Shown here piece by piece: positions 28,168-37,002 of a stretch of 64,000 nt of DNA. The stretch lies in NCBI RefSeq assembly GCF_003854895.1, contig NZ_CP033966.1, positions 3,906,001 to 3,970,000 on the forward strand, in the 5' to 3' direction. The stretch comes from Pigmentiphaga sp. H8 (GTDB taxonomy: Bacteria; Pseudomonadota; Gammaproteobacteria; Burkholderiales; Burkholderiaceae_B). Each line of letters opens with the position of its first letter. The stretch's first letter is position 1. The translations under genes were made by a program, and so were the position numbers. The notes beneath the pieces are model-generated. The model saw nothing but the letters and a program-made list of their open reading frames with translations. It made no database searches and was not told where the DNA came from.

Positions 28168-29169
28168 ATGTCCCTGAAGCTGTCCGTCCTCGACCTGAGC
28201 CCCATCCCCGCCGGCTACACGCCCACCGATGCCTTGTCCAACAGCGTGGACCTCGCGCGCCAGGCCGAGGCCGCGGGCTACCATCGCTACTGGCTGGCGG
28301 AGCACCACAACACGGGCATGCTGGCGTGCTCGGCGCCCGAACTGCTGATCTGCCGGATCGCCGGCGCCACCACCCGGCTGCGCGTGGGATCGGGGGGCAT
28401 CATGCTGCCCAATCACAGCCCGCTGAAAGTGGCCGAGACCTTCCGCGTGCTGGAAGCGATGTTCCCGGGCCGGATCGACCTGGGCCTGGGACGCGCGCCC
28501 GGCACCGACCCCGTCACCGCCAGCGCGCTGCGCCGCGGCCATGCCGATGCCGATGAATTCCCGCAGCAACTGGCCGACCTGGTCGGCTATCTGAAGGACG
28601 TCATGCCGTCCGACCATCCCCATGCGCGGGTGCGCGCCACGCCCGTGGGCGTGCCCTGCCCGCCCATCTGGATACTCGGCTCGAGTCTGTTCGGCGCGCG
28701 CGTGGCCGCCGCCAACGGCTTCGGCTTCGCCTATGCCCATCACATCGTGCCCGAGAACGTCCATGCGGCGATGCGGCTCTATCGCGAGGAATTCCGCGCG
28801 TCGCCGTTCGGCCACGAGCCGCGCGCCATCCTGGCGGTGTCGGCCGTCTGCGCGCCCACCGCCGACGAAGCCGAGCGCCTGGCCTCCACCGCCGACCTCA
28901 GCATGATGCGCACGCGCAGCGGCCGCACCCGCACCCCGCTGCCCAGCGTCGAGGAGGCCCTGGCCTACGTCTACCAGCCCGACGAAGAGGCGCTGCGCCA
29001 GTACAACCGCACCCGCATCCACATCGGCACGCCCGAGGCGCTGGCCGATTCGATCGGCGCGCTGGCCCGGGCCACGCAGGCCGACGAGGTCATGGTCAAC
29101 TCCCAGATCCACAGCCACGAGTACCGGGTCCGCAGCTACCAGTTGCTGGCCTCGGCGCTGATGGCCTGA
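28168..29169 (+). CDS. Luciferase-like flavin monooxygenase family protein (LLM class)
   Basis: A 333-aa bacterial-luciferase-like oxidoreductase of the MsnO8/YhbW type. It begins LSVLDLSPIPAGYTPTDAL and contains YWLAEHHNTGMLACSAPELL and RVGSGGIMLPNHSPLKVAE, typical of this subgroup. These enzymes use FMNH2 or F420-like cofactors. The ATG at 28168 precedes the homologous start; the in-frame extension upstream is not conserved. It ends 36 bp before bdhA and may be cotranscribed with it. Confidence 0.88.
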   Translation: MSLKLSVLDLSPIPAGYTPTDALSNSVDLARQAEAAGYHRYWLAEHHNTGMLACSAPELLICRIAGATTRLRVGSGGIMLPNHSPLKVAETFRVLEAMFPGRIDLGLGRAPGTDPVTASALRRGHADADEFPQQLADLVGYLKDVMPSDHPHARVRATPVGVPCPPIWILGSSLFGARVAAANGFGFAYAHHIVPENVHAAMRLYREEFRASPFGHEPRAILAVSAVCAPTADEAERLASTADLSMMRTRSGRTRTPLPSVEEALAYVYQPDEEALRQYNRTRIHIGTPEALADSIGALARATQADEVMVNSQIHSHEYRVRSYQLLASALMA

Positions 29170-29205
29170 CCGCTTCCCCCCCACGCGCATACCAAGGGAT
29201 CCAAC

Positions 29206-29988
29206 ATGCAGCTTCATGGAAAAGTCGCTCTCGTCACCGGCGCCGCCAGCGGCATCGGCAAGGAAATCGCCGATACGCTGGCCGCGGCGGGCGCCGCCGT
29301 CGCCATCGCGGACATCAACCTGAAGGCCGCCCAGGCGGTGGTGGACGAACTCAAGCTCAAGGGCTGCCAGGCGATGGCGGTGGACTTCGACGTGACCGAC
29401 GAAGCGGCGGTCGAGCGCGGCACCCAACTGGTGGTCGACACCTTCGGCAGCGTGGACATCCTGGTGTCCAACGCCGGCATCCAGGTCGTCAATCCCATCG
29501 ACCAGTTCGCGTACGCCGACTGGAAGAAGGTCATGGCCATCCACGTCGACGGCGCCTTCCTGACCACCAAGGCGGCCCTCAAGCACATGTACCGCGACGA
29601 TCGCGGCGGCATCGTGATCTATACCGGATCGGTGCATTCGCACGAGGCCTCGCCGCTGAAGTCGGCCTACGTCACCGCCAAGCACGGCCTGCTCGGCCTG
29701 GCCCGCGTGCTGGCCAAGGAAGGCGCCCGGCACAACGTGCGCTCGCACGTGGTCTGCCCCGGCTTCGTGCGCACGCCGCTGGTGGAAAAGCAGATTCCCG
29801 AGCAGGCCCGCGAACTGGGCATCCCGGAAGACGAAGTGATCAAGAAGGTCATGCTGGGCAACACCGTGGACGGCGAATTCACCACGCTGCAGGACGTCGC
29901 GCAGACCGTGCTGTTCCTGGCCACCTTCCCCACGGCGGCCTTCACCGGACAATCGTTCGTCGTCAGCCACGGCTGGTATATGCACTAG
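29206..29988 (+). CDS. bdhA: 3-hydroxybutyrate dehydrogenase
   Basis: A short-chain dehydrogenase of 260 aa that oxidises D-3-hydroxybutyrate to acetoacetate with NAD. The cofactor motif TGAASGIG is at 11-18 and the catalytic residues are S142, Y155 and K159. The GSVHSHEASPLKSAYVTAKHG segment and the C-terminal SHGWYMH are characteristic of the family. An AAGGGATCC site precedes the ATG. It is followed by a patatin gene, a pairing that suggests a role in polyhydroxybutyrate breakdown. Confidence 0.94.
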   Translation: MQLHGKVALVTGAASGIGKEIADTLAAAGAAVAIADINLKAAQAVVDELKLKGCQAMAVDFDVTDEAAVERGTQLVVDTFGSVDILVSNAGIQVVNPIDQFAYADWKKVMAIHVDGAFLTTKAALKHMYRDDRGGIVIYTGSVHSHEASPLKSAYVTAKHGLLGLARVLAKEGARHNVRSHVVCPGFVRTPLVEKQIPEQARELGIPEDEVIKKVMLGNTVDGEFTTLQDVAQTVLFLATFPTAAFTGQSFVVSHGWYMH

Positions 29989-29997
29989 AGATGGGAG

Positions 29998-30077
29998 CCC
30001 CCCCTACGCGCTTACGCGCGCCCCCCAGGGGGCGGCACTGGCGGACCGGCGGAGCCGGATCCGCGGTGCCCTGGGTC
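29998..30077 (+). repeat. Dispersed 3'-end hairpin element, copy C
   Basis: This copy starts 10 bp after the bdhA stop. The 37-nt hairpin at 30034-30070 has the bulged G and bulged A of copies A and B, arms GGCACT/GGTGCC (one G-T wobble) and a GGA triloop. Confidence 0.8.
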
Positions 30078-30113
30078 CGGAGACATCCGCTACGTGCGCC
30101 ATGGGTGACTGAA

Positions 30114-31283
30114 ATGACTCGTTCCATCCAATCGCGGCGCGGCGAACTCGGCTACGACACCGTCGCGCTCGTCCTGCAGGGAGGCGGCGCGCTGGGTTCC
30201 TACCAGGGTGGCGTCTACGAAGGCCTGGCCGAGGCCGGGCTGCATCCGGACTGGATCGCCGGCATTTCCATCGGCGCGATCAACGCCGCCGTCATCGCCG
30301 GCAATCCGCCCGAGCGCCGGGTCGAACAATTGCAGCGGTTCTGGGACCATATCTGCCGTCCGCCGCTCTTGCCGCCCACGCCGGTCGACGCGCTGCGCGA
30401 TGCGCTGGCGCATCTTCCCGGTCCGGCCGGCGCCGCGCTCAGCGCCTGGGAGGCCTGGCGCGCGGTGCTGGAAGGACAGAACGGCTTCTTCGTGCCCAGG
30501 CTGGTGCCCTCATGGCCCACGCAGCACGATCCCGGCACCGCCAGCGTCTACGACAGCACGCCGCTCAAGCGCACGCTGGAAGAATTCGTCGACTTCGACC
30601 GGCTCAACAACGGCGGGACCCGCATCTCGGTGGGCGCCGTCAACGTCCGCACCGGCAACTTCGCCTATTTCGACAACACCACCCGGGTGCTGACGGCCGA
30701 CCACATCATGGCCTCGGCCGCCCTGCCGCCCGGCTTCGCGCCGGTGCAGATCGACGGCGAATACTACTGGGACGGTGGCGTCGTCTCGAACACGCCGCTG
30801 CATCAGATCCTGCAATCGAGTCCGCGCCGCTATTCGCTGGTCTTCCAGGTCGACCTGTGGAGCGCGCACGGCCAGGTGCCGGGCAACCTGAGCGAAGTGC
30901 CCATCCGCCAGAAGGACATCCAGTATTCCAGCCGCACGCGCCTGGTGACCGACTACATGCGCGAGGTCCAGGAGTACCGCGGCCTGCTGCGCGAACTGCT
31001 CAAGCACATGCCGGCCGGGCACGGCCGCGAGCCGTGGATGAAGCGGGCGCGCGAGCTGGCCAGCGACCGGCGCATCAACGTGCTGCACCTGATCTACCGC
31101 GGCGAGAAATGCGAGGCGCCCTACAAGGACTACCAGTTCGGCCGGCTGAGCATGGAAGAACGCTGGAGCGGGGGCCTGGCGGACATACGCCGTACACTTG
31201 AACATCCGTCCTGGCTCGAGGTACCCAGCGCCGACCATCCGTTCGTCACACACGACGTGCACCGGCCCCCGGACGGCCGCTGA
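30114..31283 (+). CDS. Patatin-like phospholipase with DUF3734 C-terminus
   Basis: A 389-aa patatin-family lipid acyl hydrolase. The oxyanion glycine motif is LQGGGALGSYQGG, the nucleophile S52 is in GISIG, and the dyad aspartate D220 is in WDGG. The C-terminal third matches the DUF3734 extension (around LIYRGEKCEAPYKDYQF). This architecture is often encoded next to bdhA, which points to PHB granule turnover. The ATG at 30114 lies after the hairpin element; the longer in-frame reading would translate that element. Confidence 0.92.
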   Translation: MTRSIQSRRGELGYDTVALVLQGGGALGSYQGGVYEGLAEAGLHPDWIAGISIGAINAAVIAGNPPERRVEQLQRFWDHICRPPLLPPTPVDALRDALAHLPGPAGAALSAWEAWRAVLEGQNGFFVPRLVPSWPTQHDPGTASVYDSTPLKRTLEEFVDFDRLNNGGTRISVGAVNVRTGNFAYFDNTTRVLTADHIMASAALPPGFAPVQIDGEYYWDGGVVSNTPLHQILQSSPRRYSLVFQVDLWSAHGQVPGNLSEVPIRQKDIQYSSRTRLVTDYMREVQEYRGLLRELLKHMPAGHGREPWMKRARELASDRRINVLHLIYRGEKCEAPYKDYQFGRLSMEERWSGGLADIRRTLEHPSWLEVPSADHPFVTHDVHRPPDGR

Positions 31284-31288
31284 ACGTC

Positions 31289-32971
31289 ATGAACGCCTAT
31301 CTCACGCTCTTCGATATCGCCGGTTTCGTGGCCCTGCTGCTGTGGGGCGTACACATGGTGCAGACCGGCATCCAGCGGGCCTTCGGTCCGCGCCTGCGCA
31401 CCACCCTGGGCGTGGCGCTGGGCAATCGCGTCTACGCCTTCTTCGCCGGCCTGGGCGTGACGGCCGTCCTGCAAAGCAGTACCGCCACCGGCCTGATCGT
31501 GGCGGGCTTCGCCGCCAACGGCCTGGTGGGCCTGGTGCCCGCACTGGCCGCCATGCTGGGCGCCAACGTCGGCACCACCCTCATCGTCCAGGTACTGTCG
31601 TTCGACATCTCGCGCATCGCGCCCATCCTGGTGCTGATCGGCGTGGTCATGTTCCGACGCGGCAACGCCACGCACGTGCGCGACCTGGGGCGGGTCTTCA
31701 TCGGCCTGGGCCTGCTGCTGCTGTCCCTGCACCTGCTGCTCGCACAGCTCGAGCCCTATCGCGACCTGCCCGCCTTGCGCTCGGCGCTGGAGGCCCTGTC
31801 GGGCCAGCCCGGGCTGGCGATCCTGCTGGCCGCCGTACTGGCCTGGGCCGCGCACTCCAGCGTGGCGATCGTGGTCCTGGTCATGTCCTTCTCGGCCCAG
31901 GGGCTGCTACCCATCAGCGTCGCCTTCGCGCTGGTGCTGGGCGCCAACCTGGGCACGGCGATCAATCCGCTGCTCGAAGGCTCCGCCAAGGACGACCCGC
32001 AGGCGCGCCGGCTACCCGTGGGCAACCTGCTGAACCGCGTCGTCGGGGTGCTGATCGGACTCGCCATGCTGCACCACATCCATCCCTGGATGTCGCAGCT
32101 GGCGGGCGACAACGCGCGCGCCGTGGCCAACTTCCACACGGTCTTCAACCTGGTGCTGGCCGCCCTATTCCTGCCGCTGCTGACGCCCTACGCCGCGCTG
32201 CTGCGCCGCTGGCTGCCGGCCAACCCCGCCGCCGATCCCGGGCAGCCCCTGTACCTGGACAGCGCCGCGCGCGACCTGCCGGTGGTGGCGCTGGGCAATG
32301 CGGCGCGCGAAGCGCTGCGCATGGCAGATACCTTGCAGACCATGCTGCACCACTCGCGCCAGGCGCTGGCCACCGGCGACCGCAAGCGCGTCGCGGAAGC
32401 GCGGCGCCTGGACGACGTGCTCGATCGCCTGAACGGCGCGATCAAGACCTACGTCGCGGGCCTGGACCCCGACGAACTGACGCGCGAAGACCGGCGCAGG
32501 GCCGATGAGATCCTGACCTTCATCACCAACCTGGAACATGCCGGCGACGTCGTCGACAAGAACCTGCTGAACGACATCAGCAAGCTGACCAAGCGAGGGC
32601 TCGCCTTCTCGCCCGAGGGGCGGCGCGAGCTGGACGACATGCATGGGCGGCTGGAAGCGAACCTGCGCCTGGCCGCCTCGCTGTTCGTGACGGCCGACGC
32701 GCGTGCCGCGCGGCTGCTCGCGGCCGAGAAGGAAACCTTCCGCGGCATGGAAGGCCAGGCCACGCAAACCCATTTCGAGCGCCTGCGCAGCGGCCGGGTC
32801 GACACCACCGAAACCAGCGCCCTGCACCTGGACGTGCTGCGCGACTTGCGCCGCATCAACAGCCATCTGGTGGCATCGGCGGCCTATGCCGCGCCGGAGG
32901 TGCTAAGCGCGCCCGGCGGCACGGCCCCGGTCACGGCCGGCGCCCCGGAAGCCGCCGGGACGCCGGAATGA
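31289..32971 (+). CDS. Na/Pi cotransporter family protein with PhoU-like domain
   Basis: A 560-aa NptA-type transporter. The first half holds two Na/Pi repeats, with the signature TAVLQSSTATGLIVAG in repeat one and a variant AHSSVAIVVLVMSF in repeat two (His in place of the usual Gln). From about residue 340 it continues as a PhoU-like helical domain. It is a low-affinity phosphate transporter or exporter by family. It starts 5 bp after the patatin gene, so cotranscription is likely. Confidence 0.9.
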   Translation: MNAYLTLFDIAGFVALLLWGVHMVQTGIQRAFGPRLRTTLGVALGNRVYAFFAGLGVTAVLQSSTATGLIVAGFAANGLVGLVPALAAMLGANVGTTLIVQVLSFDISRIAPILVLIGVVMFRRGNATHVRDLGRVFIGLGLLLLSLHLLLAQLEPYRDLPALRSALEALSGQPGLAILLAAVLAWAAHSSVAIVVLVMSFSAQGLLPISVAFALVLGANLGTAINPLLEGSAKDDPQARRLPVGNLLNRVVGVLIGLAMLHHIHPWMSQLAGDNARAVANFHTVFNLVLAALFLPLLTPYAALLRRWLPANPAADPGQPLYLDSAARDLPVVALGNAAREALRMADTLQTMLHHSRQALATGDRKRVAEARRLDDVLDRLNGAIKTYVAGLDPDELTREDRRRADEILTFITNLEHAGDVVDKNLLNDISKLTKRGLAFSPEGRRELDDMHGRLEANLRLAASLFVTADARAARLLAAEKETFRGMEGQATQTHFERLRSGRVDTTETSALHLDVLRDLRRINSHLVASAAYAAPEVLSAPGGTAPVTAGAPEAAGTPE

Positions 32972-32974
32972 CGC

Positions 32975-33832
32975 TCAATGCGTGGGCCGCGAAGGCGGGG
33001 AAACGGGGTCGGCGGTAATGGCCGCCTCGGCCGATTGCCCCACCTCCGGCCCATGGGCGTGGCGGTGGAACACGGAATTGACGGCGTAGATCGCCAGCAC
33101 GCCGGCCGCGATCAGCACGAACTGCGGCAGGCTCTCGCGCACCGTGGTGCGGCGCTGCATCTGCGGCATCAGGTCCGCCACCGCGATGTACAGGAAACTG
33201 CTGGCCGCCAGGGTCAGCACATACGGCACCCACTGCTTGGAGCCGGCCAGCAGGTAATAGCCCACCAGCCCGCCGGCGATGGCAGTCATGCTCGACAGCA
33301 CGTTGAATAGCAGCGCCTTCTTGCGGGTGAAGCCGGCGTTGACCAGCACGATGAAATCGCCCAGTTCTTGCGGGATCTCGTGCGCGGCGATGGTCAGCGT
33401 GGTCAGCAGCCCCAGCATGGGGTCGGCCAGGAAGGCGGCGGCGATGACGATGCCGTCGCAGAAATTGTGCAGCCCGTCCCCCACCAGCACGGCCATCCCG
33501 CCGCGCCCCGCCTCGTGGGCATCATGCCCCGGCGGATGCCCGTGGCCATCGTGCTCGTGGTGATGGTTGTGCCGCAGGATCGCCAGCTTCTCGAGCATGA
33601 AGAAACCCAGCAGGCCCGCCAGCAGCAGCGCGAACAGCACGCGCGTGTCGGCCTCGGACTCGAACGCCTCGGGCAGCGTGTGCAGCAGCGCCACCGACAG
33701 CATGACCCCGACCGAAAAGCTGATCATCTGGTGAAGAAAGCGGGCGAAATACCGGAAGGCCAGCCAGCCGGCAACGACCACCGACAGGACTCCGCTCGCC
33801 AGCGTGGCGAGCAGGATGTAGGTTAAGGTCAC
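32975..33832 (-). CDS. ZIP-family divalent metal transporter
   Basis: A 285-aa ZIP transporter for zinc or related divalent metals. Eight helices are predicted, with a His-rich cytoplasmic loop at about 88-107 (roughly ten histidines). The metal path motifs are HNFCDG at 122-127 and HEIPQELGD at 151-159. It is convergent with the Na/Pi transporter (3-bp gap). No Zur box was recognised upstream. Confidence 0.93.
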   Translation of the reverse strand: MTLTYILLATLASGVLSVVVAGWLAFRYFARFLHQMISFSVGVMLSVALLHTLPEAFESEADTRVLFALLLAGLLGFFMLEKLAILRHNHHHEHDGHGHPPGHDAHEAGRGGMAVLVGDGLHNFCDGIVIAAAFLADPMLGLLTTLTIAAHEIPQELGDFIVLVNAGFTRKKALLFNVLSSMTAIAGGLVGYYLLAGSKQWVPYVLTLAASSFLYIAVADLMPQMQRRTTVRESLPQFVLIAAGVLAIYAVNSVFHRHAHGPEVGQSAEAAITADPVSPPSRPTH

Positions 33833-33887
33833 GGGATGCTCGTGAAACTCAGTTGCAGAAACAGAAGTATACGTAACTTCCGGAGTT

Positions 33888-34514
33888 TTACGAACCGATG
33901 TCGTCGGCCAACAGCCGCGCCGTGCGGAACAGGCGTTCGCGCTTCAGGATGGCGGCTGGCGACTCCTCGCGCCCCAGGATCCGGGCATAGTCGGGCAGGC
34001 GCCGCAGCGCGGCCACGAGACCGGCCCGGTCGCCGTCCACCCAGGCCGCCAGTTGCCGGTCAGGATCCCTGACGGACACGTCCAGGCGCCGCAGTTCCGA
34101 ACGGTTGAAATCCTTCAGGTTCCAGGTCAGCACGCATACCTCGGGGCGCACCGCCGAGGCGCCGCGGGCACGGCTGGCCAGCCCCGCGGCCACCACATGC
34201 CTATCCTTGGGATCGCTGTAGTGCAGGCCAACCTCGTAGGCCGAGACATCGCCGGCGTCGGCCTCGGGAAAGCGGCGGCCCATGGCCGCCCACTCCTCTT
34301 CCAGCAGCGCCGGCGCGACCTCCCAGATGCGAGCCGCGTTGCGCCGCCATTCCAGCCCGATGCGCTCGCTCCAGACCGGCCGGAACCAGCCGGACTGCGC
34401 CAGGTCCAGGAACAGCGGCCGCAGGATGCTGGACATCAGCACGCAGGCATCCAGGACCAGCCATAGCGGCGGGGGGTCCGCCACCGGCCGGGATATCGGA
34501 GGAACCGCGTTCAC
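33888..34514 (-). CDS. PIN-domain protein
   Basis: A 208-aa PIN-family putative RNase. The first acidic residue is in LVLDACVLMSS; others are around DPKDRHVVAAG and CVLTWNLKDF. I start it at GTG 34514, where it overlaps the dienelactone hydrolase stop as GTGA; the open frame further upstream is a shadow of that gene. It is longer than VapC toxins (about 130 aa) and no antitoxin is adjacent, so it is not a classical toxin-antitoxin module. Confidence 0.75.
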   Translation of the reverse strand: MNAVPPISRPVADPPPLWLVLDACVLMSSILRPLFLDLAQSGWFRPVWSERIGLEWRRNAARIWEVAPALLEEEWAAMGRRFPEADAGDVSAYEVGLHYSDPKDRHVVAAGLASRARGASAVRPEVCVLTWNLKDFNRSELRRLDVSVRDPDRQLAAWVDGDRAGLVAALRRLPDYARILGREESPAAILKRERLFRTARLLADDIGS

Positions 34515-35386
34515 AGATGCCGCGCGAACCAGTCCCGGGCCAGCCGCCAGCCTTCCTTCGCTTGGGCTTCGCGGTAGCTTGGCCGGTAGTCGGCGTGGAA
34601 TCCGTGGGGCGCGTCGCGAAACAGCACGAAGCTCGACTCGCGGGCGGCCCGGCCCCCCTTGGCCAGGGCATCCTTCATGGCGTTGAGGGAGGTGAGCGGA
34701 ATGCCCGCATCCTGGCCGCCGTAAAGCCCCAGCACCGGCGCCTTCACCTGCGCGGCGATGTCGACGGGATTGAGCGGCTGCAAGGCGGTGGGATCGCCGA
34801 CCAGCTTTCCGTACCAGGCAACGCCGGCCTTCACCGCGGGATTGTGGGCCGCGTACAGCCAGACGATGCGCCCGCCCCAGCAAAAACCCGTCACGCCCAG
34901 CCGGGAACGGCTGCCGCCATGCGCGGCGGCCCAGCGCGCGGTGGCGTCGAGATCGGCCAGGACCTGGTCGTCGGGCACCTTGCTGACCACTTCGGCGGAC
35001 AGCCTGGCGATCTCGGTGTACTTGGACGGGTCGCCCTGGCGCGCATACAGCTCGGGCGCGACCGCCAGGTAGCCGGCCTTGGCCCAGCGGCGGCAGACAT
35101 CGCGGATGTACTCGTGCACGCCGAAGATCTCCTGCACCACCAGCACCACCGGCGCGTTCTTCGTGCCGGCCGGCGCCGCCCGGTAGGCGGGGATCTCGCC
35201 GTCGCGCACGGGAATCCTGACCTCGCCCGCGACCAGGCCGTTCGTATCGGTGCGAACCACCGTCTGGGCCATGACGGGCCCCGCGGCCAGCGTGAAGCCG
35301 CCGGCCAGCGTGGTGGTAAGAAAGCCGCGCCGGTTCAGGCCGAGGGGCGGCAGGAGACTGTCGAATTCGGTACCCGGGCTATCCAT
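34511..35386 (-). CDS. Tat-exported dienelactone hydrolase family protein
   Basis: A 291-aa dienelactone hydrolase-fold enzyme. The twin-arginine signal LNRRGFLTTTLAGG is at 17-30, with a cleavage site near VMAQT. The nucleophile C169 is in GFCWGG, the aspartate in YGGQDAGI and the histidine in APHGFH, so the Cys-Asp-His triad is complete. An AAGGAGGG site precedes the ATG at 35386. Export to the periplasm is unusual for catabolic dienelactone hydrolases. The PIN gene is translationally coupled downstream. Confidence 0.9.
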   Translation of the reverse strand: MDSPGTEFDSLLPPLGLNRRGFLTTTLAGGFTLAAGPVMAQTVVRTDTNGLVAGEVRIPVRDGEIPAYRAAPAGTKNAPVVLVVQEIFGVHEYIRDVCRRWAKAGYLAVAPELYARQGDPSKYTEIARLSAEVVSKVPDDQVLADLDATARWAAAHGGSRSRLGVTGFCWGGRIVWLYAAHNPAVKAGVAWYGKLVGDPTALQPLNPVDIAAQVKAPVLGLYGGQDAGIPLTSLNAMKDALAKGGRAARESSFVLFRDAPHGFHADYRPSYREAQAKEGWRLARDWFARHL

Positions 35387-35427
35387 GGAACCCTCCTTGG
35401 GGGCACGGCGGTTTAGGAAGAAACGAC

Positions 35428-36420
35428 TCAGCCCGGCGGGGGTTCGACCGTATTGCGGCCCCGTGTCTTGGCGCGCTCCAGTGCCGCCTGCGCCCTGGAC
35501 AGCGTCGCCTCGAAATCCCCTTGTGCCTGGGCCACGCCCACCGACAGGGTGATCTGCGTGCCCAGGCTGCCCCGCAGCGCGAACTGGCGTCCGCCCACAT
35601 GCAGGCGCAGGCGTTCGCACATGGCGAGCGTCTCCGCCAGCGAAGCCGGAACGAGCACGGCGAAGCGATCGCCGCCCACTCGCGCCAGCATGTCGAACGA
35701 CGGCAGCAGATTCCTTGTCAGATCGGCCAACTGGCGCAGAATAGCATCGCCCGCGGCGCGGCCCAACGCCTGATTCAGGCGGTCGAAACGGTCGATGTCG
35801 ATCAGCGCCAGGCACAGCGCTTCGCCGCCCCGTTCGGCGCGCGCCATCTCGGCGGGATAGGCGGTGGCCATCCACCGGCGGTTGTAGAGTCCCGTGACGG
35901 CATCGTGACTGGCCATGAAGTCGATGCCGGCTGCGGTCTCGCGCGGGTCGTGGCGCAGGTTGGCGGCCCGCAGCCTGGCGCTCAGCATGTCCAGCGCATT
36001 CAGCGCGATGCGCGGCACGGTTTCCATCACCGCGCGCAGCCGCGTCGCCTCCAGCGCCACCAGCCGCGCGGGCCATTGCACCGCCACGTACACGGTACCG
36101 CCTTCGGGCCCGACCAGCGCATGCTCGCCCAGGCCGTCGCCGGGGACGAAACGCGCCACTCGCTTCTGCAGGTCGGCGTCGAGGAACGCGGCCAGCTGCC
36201 CCTCGACCAGCACGTAGACATGGTGATTGGGCTCGCCCGGCTGCAGCAGAATCGCGCCATGGGCCAGGTGGGTGGCGAAGGCGAACGCCAGGACCAGGTC
36301 GCGCTGGTCGGCCGTGCAACCGGCGAACAGCGGCGAGCGAGCCAGGGCGTCCAGGTCCTCGGCGGTCAGGTCGCCGGGCGTGCCGTCGGGGGGAAGATGG
36401 GAGGGAATATGGCCGTTCAT
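35428..36420 (-). CDS. cNMP-binding domain plus degenerate GGDEF protein
   Basis: A 330-aa soluble protein. Residues 30-130 form a cyclic-nucleotide-binding-type domain and 170-325 a GGDEF domain beginning SHDAVTGLYNRRW. The signature reads GGDRF at 249-253, so the catalytic glutamate is replaced by arginine; the first metal aspartate (D208) remains. The domain is therefore probably inactive as a diguanylate cyclase and may bind GTP or act as a scaffold. It has its own transcript, divergent from the lipoprotein genes. Confidence 0.88.
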   Translation of the reverse strand: MNGHIPSHLPPDGTPGDLTAEDLDALARSPLFAGCTADQRDLVLAFAFATHLAHGAILLQPGEPNHHVYVLVEGQLAAFLDADLQKRVARFVPGDGLGEHALVGPEGGTVYVAVQWPARLVALEATRLRAVMETVPRIALNALDMLSARLRAANLRHDPRETAAGIDFMASHDAVTGLYNRRWMATAYPAEMARAERGGEALCLALIDIDRFDRLNQALGRAAGDAILRQLADLTRNLLPSFDMLARVGGDRFAVLVPASLAETLAMCERLRLHVGGRQFALRGSLGTQITLSVGVAQAQGDFEATLSRAQAALERAKTRGRNTVEPPPG

Positions 36421-36497
36421 GCCCCGTTTATCGGCATCGCGGCGGGCAAATTGAGTTCGCCCTACAGTTCCGCCGGCCAGCGTCCGATAAGACGTTC

Positions 36498-36938
36498 ATG
36501 AGCCCGCGAACCTTGCTTCTTCGTCCTTCCGCACTCCCGCCGGCCCGCCGCACGCTGCGCGCGGGATGCCGGCTGCTGGCCGCGTGCGTCCTGCTGGCGG
36601 CGGCTGGCTGCGATTACCTGGGACTGCAGCCCATCTCGCAGATCGAGGCCAGGAAGGACTCCGAAGGGCGTGCCATCGGCGGCGCCTGCCGCCAGGCGGG
36701 CCGAGCGCTGGAAGATTGCTACACGTTCAATCCGCACATGTCCAAGGCCGCCATCTTCACCGGCTGGAAGGAAATGAACGACTACATGCTGCAGAACAGC
36801 CTGACGGAAGTCCGCCCCGAGGTCGCGCCGGTGCTGCCCGCCGGCCGCGCCCGCGCCAACGCCGCGCCCGCCGGCACGTCGATGGCCAGCCCGCCCGGCA
36901 GGCCGGCGGCCCGCGCGACCGTTTACACTACGCCTTAG
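36498..36938 (+). CDS. Small putative lipoprotein
   Basis: A 146-aa protein of unknown function. A long, Arg-rich signal sequence ends in LLAAAGC, giving a lipidated C38. The mature part has conserved-looking segments (GGACRQAGRALEDCYTF, IFTGWKEMNDYML) with two more cysteines, then an Ala/Pro-rich tail. It is followed by a second lipoprotein gene; a 9-bp hairpin (36967-36987) lies between them. I do not recognise the family. Confidence 0.75.
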   Translation: MSPRTLLLRPSALPPARRTLRAGCRLLAACVLLAAAGCDYLGLQPISQIEARKDSEGRAIGGACRQAGRALEDCYTFNPHMSKAAIFTGWKEMNDYMLQNSLTEVRPEVAPVLPAGRARANAAPAGTSMASPPGRPAARATVYTTP

Positions 36939-37002
36939 GACCGTCCCGACGCGGACGAGCGCCTTCCGGGAAACGCCGCGTTTCCCGTCCACAGGACATC
37001 CC

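Noticed and set aside
33888..34514. VapBC toxin-antitoxin module
   Set aside because: The PIN protein is too long and no small antitoxin gene lies next to it; its upstream partner is an exported hydrolase.
34511..36319. Apparent 602-aa fusion ending in dienelactone hydrolase
   Set aside because: The N-terminal half is an Arg/Pro-rich shadow of the GGDEF gene; a strong ribosome site and Tat signal mark the start at 35386.
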